From Adiantum capillus-veneris (Eukaryota > Streptophyta > Polypodiopsida > Polypodiales > Pteridaceae): 64,000 nucleotides of DNA. The DNA is taken from contig CM043942.1 of the NCBI GenBank assembly GCA_014529385.2, positions 53,508,647-53,572,646 on the forward strand, read 5' to 3'. The notes beneath the pieces were generated by a model. The model was given only the letters and a program-made list of their open reading frames with translations, was not told the DNA's origin and did no database searches. A program made the position numbers and the translations under genes. Every line of letters begins with the position of its first letter. Positions within the stretch are counted from its first letter, which is position 1. Shown here one piece after another: positions 41,807-52,943 of this stretch.

Positions 41807-43395
41807 TGTAACATTTAATGGCCTAAAATCTTTTGTGTAGCGGAATTTAGCATGAACATAGTGGGCATTTCATTAGAGTTGATTCCTAATGAGATTTACA
41901 AGAGTGCTTGGGTGGAGAGAGCAACAAAAAGCATAACACCTAGTTAGATAGCATCGACAATACTTTCAAAAGAGAGAGCAATTAAGCTATTGACAACAGT
42001 TGAGGACCGGATTTGCATGGAGCCGGTCCCCCCTCCAAAAGGCTTTGTATTATGGTTTCTCCCATCAAGAGAGACATTGTACAATACAATTCTTTGTGTT
42101 CCTTCAAGACTAGCTAGTGCAATGAAGATGGAAGCTTCATACACCAAGCAAAACACTTAATCAAACACAACTTGAATTATCCCCGTTCTCAGACCCAAGA
42201 CCTCACACACCTTCGAAGATGGTGAGAGCTAGCAGGGTATGAGAGTAGATTGAGAGGAAAAAGAAGTATCTTACGAGAAAGAAGTACATCTCCTCACATA
42301 ATCACTCATATTAGCATAGCTTAGCTTAGTAATTAGCTTGGTAGAGAAGATGAGCATGCATTGAAGCTTGGCTCTTGGTTGGATTTGCATCCACATGCCA
42401 AGAGAGTGTTGATGTAGGCTTCTATCTCACAAGCTTGGAGTAGGTGATGAGCTCTCCATTAAAGCTTGGGAGGAGATAGAGTATTTTCCCTTCACACATG
42501 GTCAAGTGTGAGAGTGTGTGTGTCAATGCCAAGCAAAAATCAGCCCCCCTCTCTCTTGGGCGAGCCCTAGCTGCTAAGTAAGTCTGGCTTTTGCCTCATT
42601 GGACCTCCCCAGGTCAAGCCAATAGGGATTAAGCAGCATAAGTGATAGCCTTCTGACATGTGTCCCCCTTTCCCCTTTTGTGAGAGCTTTAGGTAATTAA
42701 ATAATTAAACTAAACTCTCATTGGACCCCTTTGCCTCCTGGCCAATAGGAATCAGGCAAGCCATGGGGCTCCTGAATGCTCATTGGACCCCTTGGGAGAC
42801 TGCCCAATAGTCTTCTAGGACACTTAATTCTTATTGGTTTCTTTTATTAAATGTTTTTAAATTAATTAGACTAGATTTACTCTAGCTTAATTCTCATTGG
42901 TCCACTTCAAGGGTCTTCCAATAGGAATTGGGCACACCTTGTGGGCATCTGGCCTAGGGAGCTGACATGTGTCCCTCATTCCCTTTGTGTAAAGGGAGCC
43001 TGTGTGTGTGTGTGTGGCTTTCTCTCTCATCCCCTAGCTTTGGGGCTCGCCCCCTCCCATGTAGGGATATGCAAAGACTTTTTGGGCACACACTAAGCAT
43101 CCAATTTTCCCTAGGGTTGACCTTTGGACACAACCTTTGAATTTTGGAACCTTAGCATTTTGGAAGTCTTAATGGGCTGAACCTTAGGGTCTTTTTGGCC
43201 CATTGTTTCACATGGCTCTTTTGCAGATGGCCCCCCCTTTGGATCCCTATTTTCCCTCCTTTGGATCCCTACTGTGGCCGGTCTGCTAACTTAACCAATA
43301 TTCTAGCTTTTTCTCCCTTGGCACTTCCCCACATTAAATGATCAGTTTAATATGAGAAAATCATTTAGGAGAATTAGATATTGATTATTATGACA
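41807..43395 (-). repeat. Gypsy 5' LTR
   Basis: Partner of 34953-36543. As the 5' LTR it should hold the active promoter, with the paired CCAAT boxes in its U3 at about 42590-42925. I see no clear TATA box. Confidence 0.95.
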
Positions 43396-43690
43396 ACTCA
43401 CTTCACCTGATTTGTAGGAGAGTAAGTACAAAATCTTTTTTGTGCCTATATCAAACTCATATGGTTCAAGACACCTAAAATATGTCTTAGCCTTGCCATT
43501 TGAGTATTCGTAGACTCCCACTACTCCTTGTTTTGTAGACACTTTCTCTACCTTTTTATCAAACACCATGATCGCATTAGGAAGATCTACCCTTGGTGGT
43601 ATTTTTGTTGTCTGGAAGACCATCTTCCCCTTTGCAACATTGTCTTCATATTTGTTATAGTTTTTTGGATCCTCAACAATGAGGTAATGA
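43396..43690 (-). pseudogene. ORF-X, N-terminal part
   Basis: The minus strand reads DDEGTHYLIVEDPKNYNKYE and then MVFQTTKIPPRVDLPNAIMV, ending LLSYKSGE where the gypsy element inserted. The remainder is at 34952-34700 and its duplicate 27303-27055. I do not recognise the protein. It lies 5' of gag-2 in the disrupted element. Confidence 0.5.
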
Positions 43691-44548
43691 GTTCCCTCAT
43701 CGTCATGAACCTATCCCCATCATTAGATACAATAATGGTCTCCATTCCTTTAGCTGGCTTTTCTTCTATGCATATACTTCTCGTCCCCTTGCATCAACAT
43801 ATACTAGAGCTACATGGGCATTTCGCCCTCTTAGGAAAGGGTTGCATACCTTGGTGCATGAATGGAGTTTCTAGAGGTGCTACCTCCCCCTCCTTGTTGA
43901 AGTTAGTGAGCTATAGTATTTTGATCAGCCATGAGATAAAGGGATTGTTCGGAAGAGGTGTTTGTTTCACTATTGTCTTATATGTGTGGTGCCAAGGGAT
44001 CAGTCCTTGATTGGATCACACTCTCTTCTATTGAAACTAAACTCACTTGATATCCAACCACTCTTGGTTCTCTTTGAATACACCTTATTGATCTCAAATT
44101 CATCAACTCTTCACACAAAAGACTATCAACCCAAACCCCTTACCTTAGAAGTTTGTTTGTAGTTGCTTCTTTGTTTTGACTTCCTTCCAAGCAGCTCTTC
44201 AATTTGTTGGAGTACTTTCCACTCTCAACAAGCCTCCAGCTTGCAAGATCCTTGGATCTGGCTATCTACACAAAAACCTTTCTTCTTTGCAATTCAATCA
44301 AGATGATAGCACTCACTTTAGCTGTCTACCATATTGATTGATATAATTGGAAGGTTAATCTCAACCAACAGATGTGTATATAAACTTGAATCTCTGTGTA
44401 TTTCCCTTGCACATTTATACTATTTTTGGGCAATTGATCACTCAAATTGTGTGCAAATCTTGTTTTGAAAAGATGTTTGGTATTCTAAGGTCAAAAGGAT
44501 AATTTTTGACTAGGCAAAATTGCAGTTTGGCCTTAGTCTATGCATGGG

Positions 44549-44570
44549 GACATCATATGTGTATGATGTC
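44549..44570. repeat. Palindrome 1
   Basis: GACATCATATG followed by TGTATGATGTC; arms pair except at the central position. Confidence 0.85.
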
Positions 44571-44833
44571 CTCTGGCCCAAAATCACACCAAACTTTAAG
44601 TATAGATTCTCCTTGATGTATTCTACTCAACCCAAGTCTCACTGTGATATTATAACACCCTTTGGTAGGTTTATCACTCCTTTTCTATCTCGAATGTTTG
44701 AAACTTCTTCAAGAGGTTTTTTGAGGCCGAGAGTGATCCAAATTAGATGAAACTTGGTTACTAGGATTATTTTGCAAGAATAAACACCCCTGTTATGTTA
44801 GATGTAAGTTTTGGTCACTGATTTGGGAGTTGA

Positions 44834-44855
44834 GACATCATACGTGTATGATTTC
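44834..44855. repeat. Palindrome 2
   Basis: GACATCATACG followed by TGTATGATTTC; 285 bases after palindrome 1, with small departures from symmetry. Confidence 0.8.
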
Positions 44856-45150
44856 TTTTGTGGCCAAATGAAGTGACATTTGTTCTAAGGTTTATTCACC
44901 ACTCCAAAAACTCTTAGAAATTTTCACAATTCAATTTCAACACTTTTACTACAAGCTATGGTCATTCCCAGCCTGAATCTTGCCAAGAATATGTGCTCAC
45001 AAGAAATTTTGGAAATCAAAATTGCACAAAATCACTACTATTCCACTTTTACCTCTTGGAATTGTAAAAATCATCTTACATGCTTAACTCCTCATTTCCA
45101 ACCCTCTTGTGTGGTCAGAAGTGCACTTGAACTCTCAAATCTAGTCATGA

Positions 45151-45172
45151 GACATCATACGCGTATGAAGTC
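45151..45172. repeat. Palindrome 3
   Basis: GACATCATACG followed by CGTATGAAGTC; 317 bases after palindrome 2, with one mismatch. Confidence 0.85.
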
Positions 45173-45433
45173 TACTAGCTTGGCTTTTGGAACTGTTTCT
45201 ACCCTAGGTTCCCCTTGATGTTCACAACAAGAATTTATGGTCAAAGCACAGTTTGAAGCTCAAAAGTGTTTTCAACCATGAGGTTTTTTGTTTAACTCTC
45301 TATGGAGTGAAAAATCACAGTTTTCTCTCAAGTTATATGTTTAAATGGAAAACTTGGTGTATGTGCTCAACACAACATACAGGCTATGGGTTTGAAGTCA
45401 AAAGTTCAACTTGACTACCAAAATTACACTTTA

Positions 45434-45455
45434 GACATCATACGCGTATGATGTC
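45434..45455. repeat. Palindrome 4, perfect
   Basis: GACATCATACG followed by its exact reverse complement CGTATGATGTC; 283 bases after palindrome 3. Confidence 0.9.
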
Positions 45456-45723
45456 TTTTGTTGAATTTTTATCTCTGAATTGGCCCAAACTCGTTTTTAA
45501 GGTGTCTCCACCTAAGTTTATGTCTTATCCTGTGTTTTCTCTTCTTCTCAAGTTCACACAAAACAATTTTTTCAATGATTACTATTTTGTTCTTGACTTT
45601 TGTGTTTTAAGTGTTGTAAGTTGACCAATACCCTGGTCTCAAGGTGGTCTTAGGGTAAAACAACCCTTTTGAACACTTTGGTGTAGTTAATTTTGTCAGA
45701 TTGGGTTTCTTTTTGGCTATTGA

Positions 45724-45745
45724 GACATCATACGTGTATGATTTT
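45724..45745. repeat. Palindrome 5
   Basis: GACATCATACG followed by TGTATGATTTT; 290 bases after palindrome 4. The last bases have diverged. Confidence 0.75.
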
Positions 45746-46256
45746 ACAGATTTGAGGTTTCTCCACACAAAACCCATCCAAATGCTCTTTTCTATGCCCA
45801 ACTACAAGCAATCATGCAAAAATTTACTATGAACTCGTGTATTGCATTGTTTTCATTTGAATTCAAACTTTTTCATGATTCTAATGCAAACACACGCAAG
45901 CTAATGAATCAATGATGAATAGCTCTAGATCACAATCAGATGTCCTAGCTAAAGCTATTCCTACTCATCATGTAGGGTTTTGTGATTGTGATTTAGAAAA
46001 ACGCTTTACTACCACACATGGACTAGTAAACACTTTTGCACCACAACAACCACTCATACACAAACAACTACTCTAAACTACAAAAATTGTCTATCGCAAA
46101 AGACCCAAGTGAGACACACGCTCCCTAGAACCTCTCAAAGATCTCAAGAATCCCCCTCTTGGATCCTATCTAAACTAAGATACAAGGAAATTTTGCAAAC
46201 CAAACGGACTTTTACCTCGTAGGATTAGTCAAAGGTCACCTACCTAGGGCTCTCAT

Positions 46257-46277
46257 CCCCACCGAGAACGGTGCCAA
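46257..46277 (-). promoter_or_regulatory. Primer-binding site, tRNA-Asp-like
   Basis: On the minus strand TTGGCACCGTTCTCGGTGGG follows the LTR end GCCAACA. It resembles the tRNA-Asp-primed site of Athila/Tat gypsy elements (TGGCGCCGTTGCCGGGG) with a few mismatches. Confidence 0.6.
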
Positions 46278-46975
46278 TGTTGGCAAGCAAATACATTGGT
46301 CACAAACGCTAGCAAAGTGAGAACTAGGCCAACAAACAAGATGTCAACCAAGGACGAAGCTTGACCCGCCGCCGCAGGCGCATGCAAACACCTAGTGTGG
46401 AAAATGCATATGAAGACATGCCAAAAATTATAGGTCACCGATTCTCAACATACTTAGGTCTAAAGTGTAGTTCTACTCACCATGAATGCAATGACTTAAA
46501 GCAATCACAAATTGGATGCACGGTTAGAGAGAAAACTCACCTTGAAGCTCGTGGGAGAGCTCTTTGCAAAGAGACCAAAATCGTGCAAGCTTGGCATCAA
46601 AGAGTAGCTCTTGTCATTGCTAACATGATCATGTAGTCTCCTTTGCAATGCAACTTCCGTAGTACATGGAGGGAAGAGAAGAATCTCTCACTTACTCTCT
46701 CCACACAACACGCAAGCACGATACACTTAGTAGAGCTAAAAAAAGATGATTTATTCAAAAGTTGTCTTACGGTTACAAAAATTGGCTTTTATACCTCAGC
46801 CTTGGAGGTTCTAACTTTTCAAAATTAACTCCCACTTTCTACCGTGGGTTCAGTTAATCCACATATTTAATGGGTTACAATTTGGGAACTCAATGGAGTC
46901 CCGAAAAATAATTACAAATGAGCTCGTTGAGTTATATAATACAAAAATAGGCTCTCTTGTGCTCATGTGTTAACT
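46278..46975 (-). mobile_element. LTR of the disrupted element, truncated
   Basis: Starts TGTTGGCAAGC (+ strand) next to the primer site. A minus-strand TATA box (GGTATAAAAGCC) lies near 46787-46798. The far end near 46975 (GTGTTAACTT) lacks a proper CA end and runs straight into a + strand RT relic, so it is truncated or slightly eroded. Confidence 0.55.
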
Positions 46976-47825
46976 TAGTGGATCCTAATAAAAATGAAAA
47001 TCTAAGGTTCTGTGTAGATTACATAAAGCTCAATTCTTAGACCATCAAGGATCCCTTTCCACTCCTATTTTATAGATACGCTACTTGATGAGATTGTAGG
47101 CCACAAAATGTGTAGCTTTATGAATGGCTACAATCAACTAAATATCACACTTGAAGATAGATCCAAAACAACATTTGTCAATGAATGGGAAGCATTCGTG
47201 TACCTAGTCATGCCATTTGGACTCTATAGTGATCTAGCTAAGTTTTAGAGGTGTAAGATGGAAATATTTAGTGAATTTTAGCACAAGTTCTTGGCAATAT
47301 TCACGGATGATTTCACTATCTTATCCATTGAGGAAATGCATCTACTCTTCTTGGAATTGGTTTTTGATAGATGCCATGAGACAAGGATTTTCTTGAACCA
47401 ATTCAAGTCAATATTCATTGTAAGGAAGGGTCAATTTTTAGGAAATATTGTCTCTAGGAAAGGCATTGAGATGGACAATGGTAAGATTAAGTGTGTTTAG
47501 CAATCTAGAGCCTCGACAAATGTGAATTTCTATCGAAGGTTTATCCATTTGTTTGCAGGCTTGTATGAGCTAACCAAGAAGGGAAATAAGTTTATTTAGA
47601 CCCAAGAATGTGGACAAAGTTTTTAGTGTGTAGAGAAGGAAATCAGTAGTAGGAAGCCAATCCTTTTCCAAATAGACTCAAATGTCATTCTTTTTGGAAT
47701 GTCAATGGGGGCTATAATGGCCTAGACTGATGGGAAGAAAGGCTATCTAGTCTAATTCCTCAGACACCATTTCAGCTCAATTGACTAGGGGTACTTCACT
47801 ATAGAAAGGAAAGCACTAGGAATTG
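46976..47825 (+). pseudogene. Gypsy RT/RNase H relic
   Basis: The + strand translates, with many stops, as NLRFCVDYIKLNS, then VYLVMPFGL, then FLAIFTDDFTIL and later FYRRFIHLFAGLYELTKKG and IERKALGIV. These are the RT palm, the DD motif and the start of RNase H. Old and unrelated in detail to the minus-strand gypsy family next to it. The join at about 47825 is abrupt. Confidence 0.8.
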
Positions 47826-50599
47826 TCTCTTTAAGATTTTCAAAAGCATTGTTCTCCTTGGTAGACCATCTATACCTAACGTTTTTCTTTGTTAGGTCAT
47901 GTAAGAGTCCGTCGGCAATTTATGAGAACTTTTCTGTAAAGTGTCTATTGTATGAACACATACCTATTAAGCTTCTTAGTTCATGCAAATTCCTTGGATT
48001 AGGCACCCCTTTTATTACCTCCAACTTTGATGGATCCATTTGGATGCCATCTTGAGAGATAATGTGACCTTAATATTGAATCTCTTGTAAGAAAAAATCA
48101 CTTTTCTTTCAATCTATATAAAGCTTATTTTCTTGTAAAACTTGAAATATTATCTGGAGGTGTTGCTTGTGTTCATCTAATGAATTATAGTAGATGATTA
48201 TATCATCAAAGAAAACTTTAGTAAAGCTTCGATGAGGCTTGAATAGCTTCTCCATTAGACGGTTGAACGTAGCTGGTGCATTGCTCAAGCCAAAAGGCAT
48301 GACGATGTACTTGTAAAGACCAAATGTAGTGTGAAATGCGGTCTTTATAATATCTTGATCAACTATCCTTATTTGATGATAGACACTTTTTAGGTCAATC
48401 CTACTGAAGTAGGGCGACCCTTGTAGCTTATCAAATAGGTCTTCCACCCGTGGAATGAGAAAACTATTCTTGATAGTGATCCTATATAGTGCTCTATAGT
48501 TGTCGACACACATATGATATGTGCCATCTTTCTTTTGCACCTAACCATGAGCTAGGCCTAACCATGCCTTTCTCACCCAAGTCATGTACTTGCCGCATAA
48601 TCTCCTCTTGTTGAGCTTGAGAAACTCTATAAGGAGGTTTATTTGGCAATGAGCTTCCTGGAAGAAGCTCAATTGCATGGTTGGCATCCCCTCATTTGGG
48701 AGGTAGCTCATAAGGGATGTCATCAATAAAACAATCTTGGAATCCGTTTAGGAAAATAGATAACTCTAATTCCTTTTGATTCCCTACATTTTCATTTGAT
48801 GAAACATTAAGTTCATTTTGAGAGTCTTTAACAAAAATCTTGTACACAAAAATCTCTTTATGGACTTATCAAAATCTCTTTAACAAAAATCTTGTACACA
48901 AAAATCTCTTTATGGACTTATCAAAATCTTTCTTATGTACAATGGGTATGGTGTTACCCGACTCCTTAGCGTCTATGTACATATCTTTTTCCCTGTAACT
49001 AAAGTAGGTTTGTCTTTCAGGGAATTTAACATTGGCAACCATGCAATCCCATGGTGCCCCTAGAATTACATCCTCATGCTTTAGAGGAGAGATGAAGAAA
49101 TCCTCCTTGTCCACATAGCTTTGGACACATGAAGCCTTAATTTACCAATTAAGGGAGTGAATGAGGGAGTGAATGAGACTTCTTGTCCCTTGAAAGCACC
49201 ATCAGCAGGTAGGACATCTCCCATCTCATAGGCTTGATGCCTAGCTTGGTGGCAAACTCCATAGATATGAAATTGTGAGTAGAGCCAGGGTCAAACAAAA
49301 TTAAAGCATCACGTTCTCTTACTTTTTTCCAAGTGTAGCACAGAGGAGATCCTTTGTGATGATAATCCTCTTTTTGAACTTCAACTATGGAATCTCTAGG
49401 AGGCTCATTACACGTATTCTTGTGCGGGCAAGCACGATAGGCATGCCCTTGCTCCCCGCACTTGTAGCAACGATTATCCTATGGCCTCTTCTTTTGGGCG
49501 GTTCCGGAGATGCACCATCACTTTCTTCAAAAGGGGAAGTGGATGAGGAAGATGGAGAAGAGAGTGACCTATTTCTTGACTTTTTCTTCCCTTGCTCCTC
49601 CTCTTCTACACCACTAATTTCTTCAAAAGAGGAAGAGGATGAGGAAGATGGAGAAGAGGGTATCCTCTTTCTTGTCTTCTTCTTCCCTTGTTTCCTCTCT
49701 TCCCTCTTTGAATTAGGGTATGGAGGAATATGTGATGGTCTTCTCCGTTTAGGGGGCGTTGGAGAGCGTTTTGCCCACCATCTTCGTGGAGCCATCTCCA
49801 CCAAGGTGGCAGGAGACTTTCCTCTTTCCTGTTCTTTTGGTGAGGGCTCTACCGTTGAAACTTGGGCTCTCCTTTGAGAGGGAGATGCCCCATCGAGTAA
49901 TAGGTTTCTGAGCCCTTGTACAAATCCTCCTCTTCTTCCCTTATTGGAGAGAGTCCTCTTTTGGAAGTCTCACCTGATGCTTTCCTAGGTACTCTCTCTT
50001 CTTGGTGGGGAGTTTGGAGAATATCATTGGTGCACAATTGCTGTAGCACTTCACCTTGGAGGGATGGATTGCCTAGAGCTTGTTCAAGCCTAGAAACAAG
50101 ATAATTTACAAGCATAGGGGAATCTTTAGTTTCTCTATCATTAGAAAAATCAAAGGTATCAACATTCATTTCAATCTCTTTATCCTTGTCAGCCATACTA
50201 GAAATTTTTAGGTGTAAATTTTTACTTGTACTTTGGCACTTCAAGCCCTAGTTTGCTACTCCTCTCTACCTTTAAAGATAATCACTCAAGAATCTATACA
50301 TGTGGATCAAATATTATTAATTGCAAGGAATAGAAGAGAGGGTTTCACAGAGCCCAGACAACACCGGTTCCTATCAAGCTTCTAATGGCTCAATAATGGT
50401 TAAAAGCCTCGTAGGACTCCATTATTAAGACCATAGCTCTTGACGGTATCCCCTTAACTGCATAAAGCAAGCATACTTCAAGGATGAAAAATCCCTATTC
50501 TACTTACTCTATTGCAATTAATAACACCAACCATTTGTAGCAAGCTTGAGGACCTCTCTTTTTGAGCAAGAAAAGAGAAACCAATAGCTCTGATACCAA
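47826..50599 (-). pseudogene. Second gypsy family member: decayed RT, protease and gag
   Basis: A minus-strand relative of the element at 34953-43395. RT is open at 48109-48540 (IVDQDIIKTAFHTTFGLYKY, VFFDDIIIYY), protease-linked sequence at 48869-49114, the zinc finger near 49450, then the Arg/Ser-rich gag part (49385-49804) and gag start at about 50200 (MADKDKEIEMNVDTFDFSND). Everything 3' of the RT is missing, and there are deletions between protease and gag. A 50-bp tandem duplication sits at 48842-48941. Decay shows it is much older than the intact copy. Confidence 0.9.
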
Positions 50600-52129
50600 T
50601 GTAATATTTAATGCACTAGTAACTTGTGTGTAGCGGAAAATAATGACATAGTGAGAATTTCATTAAGAACAAGTTCCTAATGAGCATAGAGAGAGTGCTT
50701 GGTTGGAGAAAGCAACATAGCAATTACACCTAACTAGTTTGGCATAGAAAAAACTTGAAAAGAGAGAGAAATAGAACAATTGACAATAGTTGAGGACCGG
50801 ATTTACATGGAGCCAGTCCCCCCTCCAAAAGGATTTTCTATTATAGCTTCTCCCATATAGGGAGACTTTTGTACAATACAATATTTGTGTTCCTTGACAA
50901 ACATGCATTGGTGCAATGAAGATGGAAGCTTCATGCACCAAATTATGATTGAAAAACACACATAGAGGACCTAGCGTCAGTCCCAAGACCTCACACACCT
51001 TCAAACATGGTGAGAGCTAGGAGGGAATGAGGAAAGACAAAGAGGAAGAAGATGTATCTTATGAGAAAGAAGTATTATCCTCACATAATCACTCTTAGAG
51101 CATAGCTTAGCTTAGTAATTAACATGGTAGAGGAGATGAGCATGCCATTGAAGCTTGGCTCTTGGTTCGATTTTCATTCCATAGCCAAGAGTTGTTGGTG
51201 TAGGCCTCTACTTCTCAATGCTTGGAGAAGGAGATGGAGTTCTTCTTTCACACATGAGTTGTGTGTATGTGTGTGTGTGTAGCATTGTGTTAGACAAAAA
51301 TTCAGCCCTCTCTCTCTTCTTGGTCGAACTCTCTTGCCAATTACTCTTGCTGGCTTCCCATTGGCCCCTACAGAGCTTAGCTAATAGCAATTAAGAGGTA
51401 TAATGGCTAGCCTTGTGAAAAGTGTCCCCCTTTCCCCTTTTTTGAGAGCTTTAGGTAATTAAATTAATTTATTAAACTCTCATTGGACATTTTAGTCTTT
51501 TGGCCAATAGGAATCATTCAATCCATTGGGCTAGCATTGGACCCCCATAGTCTTTTGAGGAGCTTAATTTATATTTGTTCTTTCGTCAAGCATTCTAGAA
51601 TTAATTTGACTAATTTTACTCTAGCCTAATTCTCATTGGTCCACCTCTATGGCCATCCAATAGGATTTGAGGGAAGATTGGGGGCAACTGGCTAGGAGTC
51701 TGCAATGTATCTAGTATTCCCTTTATGTAAAGGGAAAGATTTGGAGTGTGTGTGTGTGTTTCTCTCTCCTCCCCTACTATTAGGGCTCGCCCCCTCCTTG
51801 ATAGAAATGTGTGAAGACTTTTTAATCTTCCCAGCACCATCCAATTTTCCCAAGCTTTTGACTATTGGACCTTTTGATTAATTTTTGGAACCTTAGCCTA
51901 TGGAAATCTTAATGAAGCTAAACCTTAGGTCTTTTTCCATTGATGCACATTGATCTTTTGCAGACTATCCCCCTTTGGATCCCTATCTCCCCTCCTTTGG
52001 ATCCGTGCTGAGACCCGTTTGGCAACCTTACCAATAATCTAGCTTTTACTCTGCTAGTACCTCCCCATATTAAATCATCAATTTAACATGAGAAAATCAT
52101 TTGAGATAATTAGATATTAGTTTTTATGA
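50600..52129 (-). repeat. 5' LTR of the second gypsy copy
   Basis: Begins TGTAATATTTAATGC next to a GCTCTGATACCA primer site (50588-50599) and follows the LTR at 41807 throughout. It ends TTTTTATGA without the final CA. Paired CCAAT boxes are kept at about 51479-51515 and 51634-51665. Confidence 0.9.
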
Positions 52130-52943
52130 AAAAACATAAACCCCATGGACAACATATCACGGATTTCCAAAGTGGTGGAAAAAAGTACTAGCTTGGGTGG
52201 TGGACCTTTGTTCTCTCTATGCTTCAATGGAACCTTAGCTGGACAAGTAGTGGAGTGGACATGGTAGACCTTAAAGTAATACTGTGCATGCTATAGCCAT
52301 TCATATGTTGTGCACATGGTGGATCTTTAATTGTGTTAAATGCCTAGCTTGGAGAATTGATGGACCCTTGATTATCTCCATAAATCAACAAGCTAGGTTT
52401 GGACAAGTGATGTACTTAAAAACCAAAATCCCTATGCTACAATAGAGTATAAGTTAAAGATGTGGTGAAATTGGAGATCAAAAATCTTATGCTACTAGAG
52501 AGGATAAGTTGCACATGTAATGGAGCATTCTATCAATGTCCTATGCCTAATTTTAGACTATTGATGACTTTGAAACTAATCCCCTAGTCTACAAGAATAC
52601 ATAGATAGACCAAGAGATTGGGCTACCTTTATTGCATCAATGAATCCCATGTTTTACCACATCCTATAGGTTTCTCGGATGATTATTGGACCTTGTATCA
52701 ATACTCAATGCCTAGCTTGGACAAGTGGTGGACCTTAGTTTTCTCTATGTATCAAATGGGCAATATATTGGAGACATGGTGTGCTATGTTTCTCAAATAT
52801 CTTATTTCTGGAAACCTTTGGAAACCTTTGGAGGCACCATGTAAGAGGCACTCTAAGTCTTCCATATGATGGACATTCAATACTAGTTTCATCCTTTGAT
52901 CTAGCCCTTTATTTAAGCATAACGTTTTTCCATTTCTTTGCAG

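Larger units (their letters stand above)
34953..43395 (-). mobile_element. Young Ty3/gypsy retrotransposon, nearly intact
   Basis: LTRs of 1591 and 1589 bp (TGTAACATTT to TTATGACA) differ at only about six places, roughly 0.4%. The 5-bp duplication ACTCA flanks the element (34948-34952 and 43396-43400). Primer site, polypurine tract and a gag-pol frame of about 1,620 codons are in place, broken only by one in-frame TGA at 40430. This is by far the youngest intact-looking insertion in the window. It interrupts ORF-X of another element. Confidence 0.97.
43691..46256 (-). other. Long leader of the disrupted element, with five palindromes
   Basis: 2.6 kb of sequence without a credible gene, between the primer site at 46257 and ORF-X. 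It contains five 22-bp near-palindromes (listed separately) spaced 283-317 bp. Sequence between them is not obviously repeated, although phrases such as CACACAAAA and TCAAGTT recur. Confidence 0.5.
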
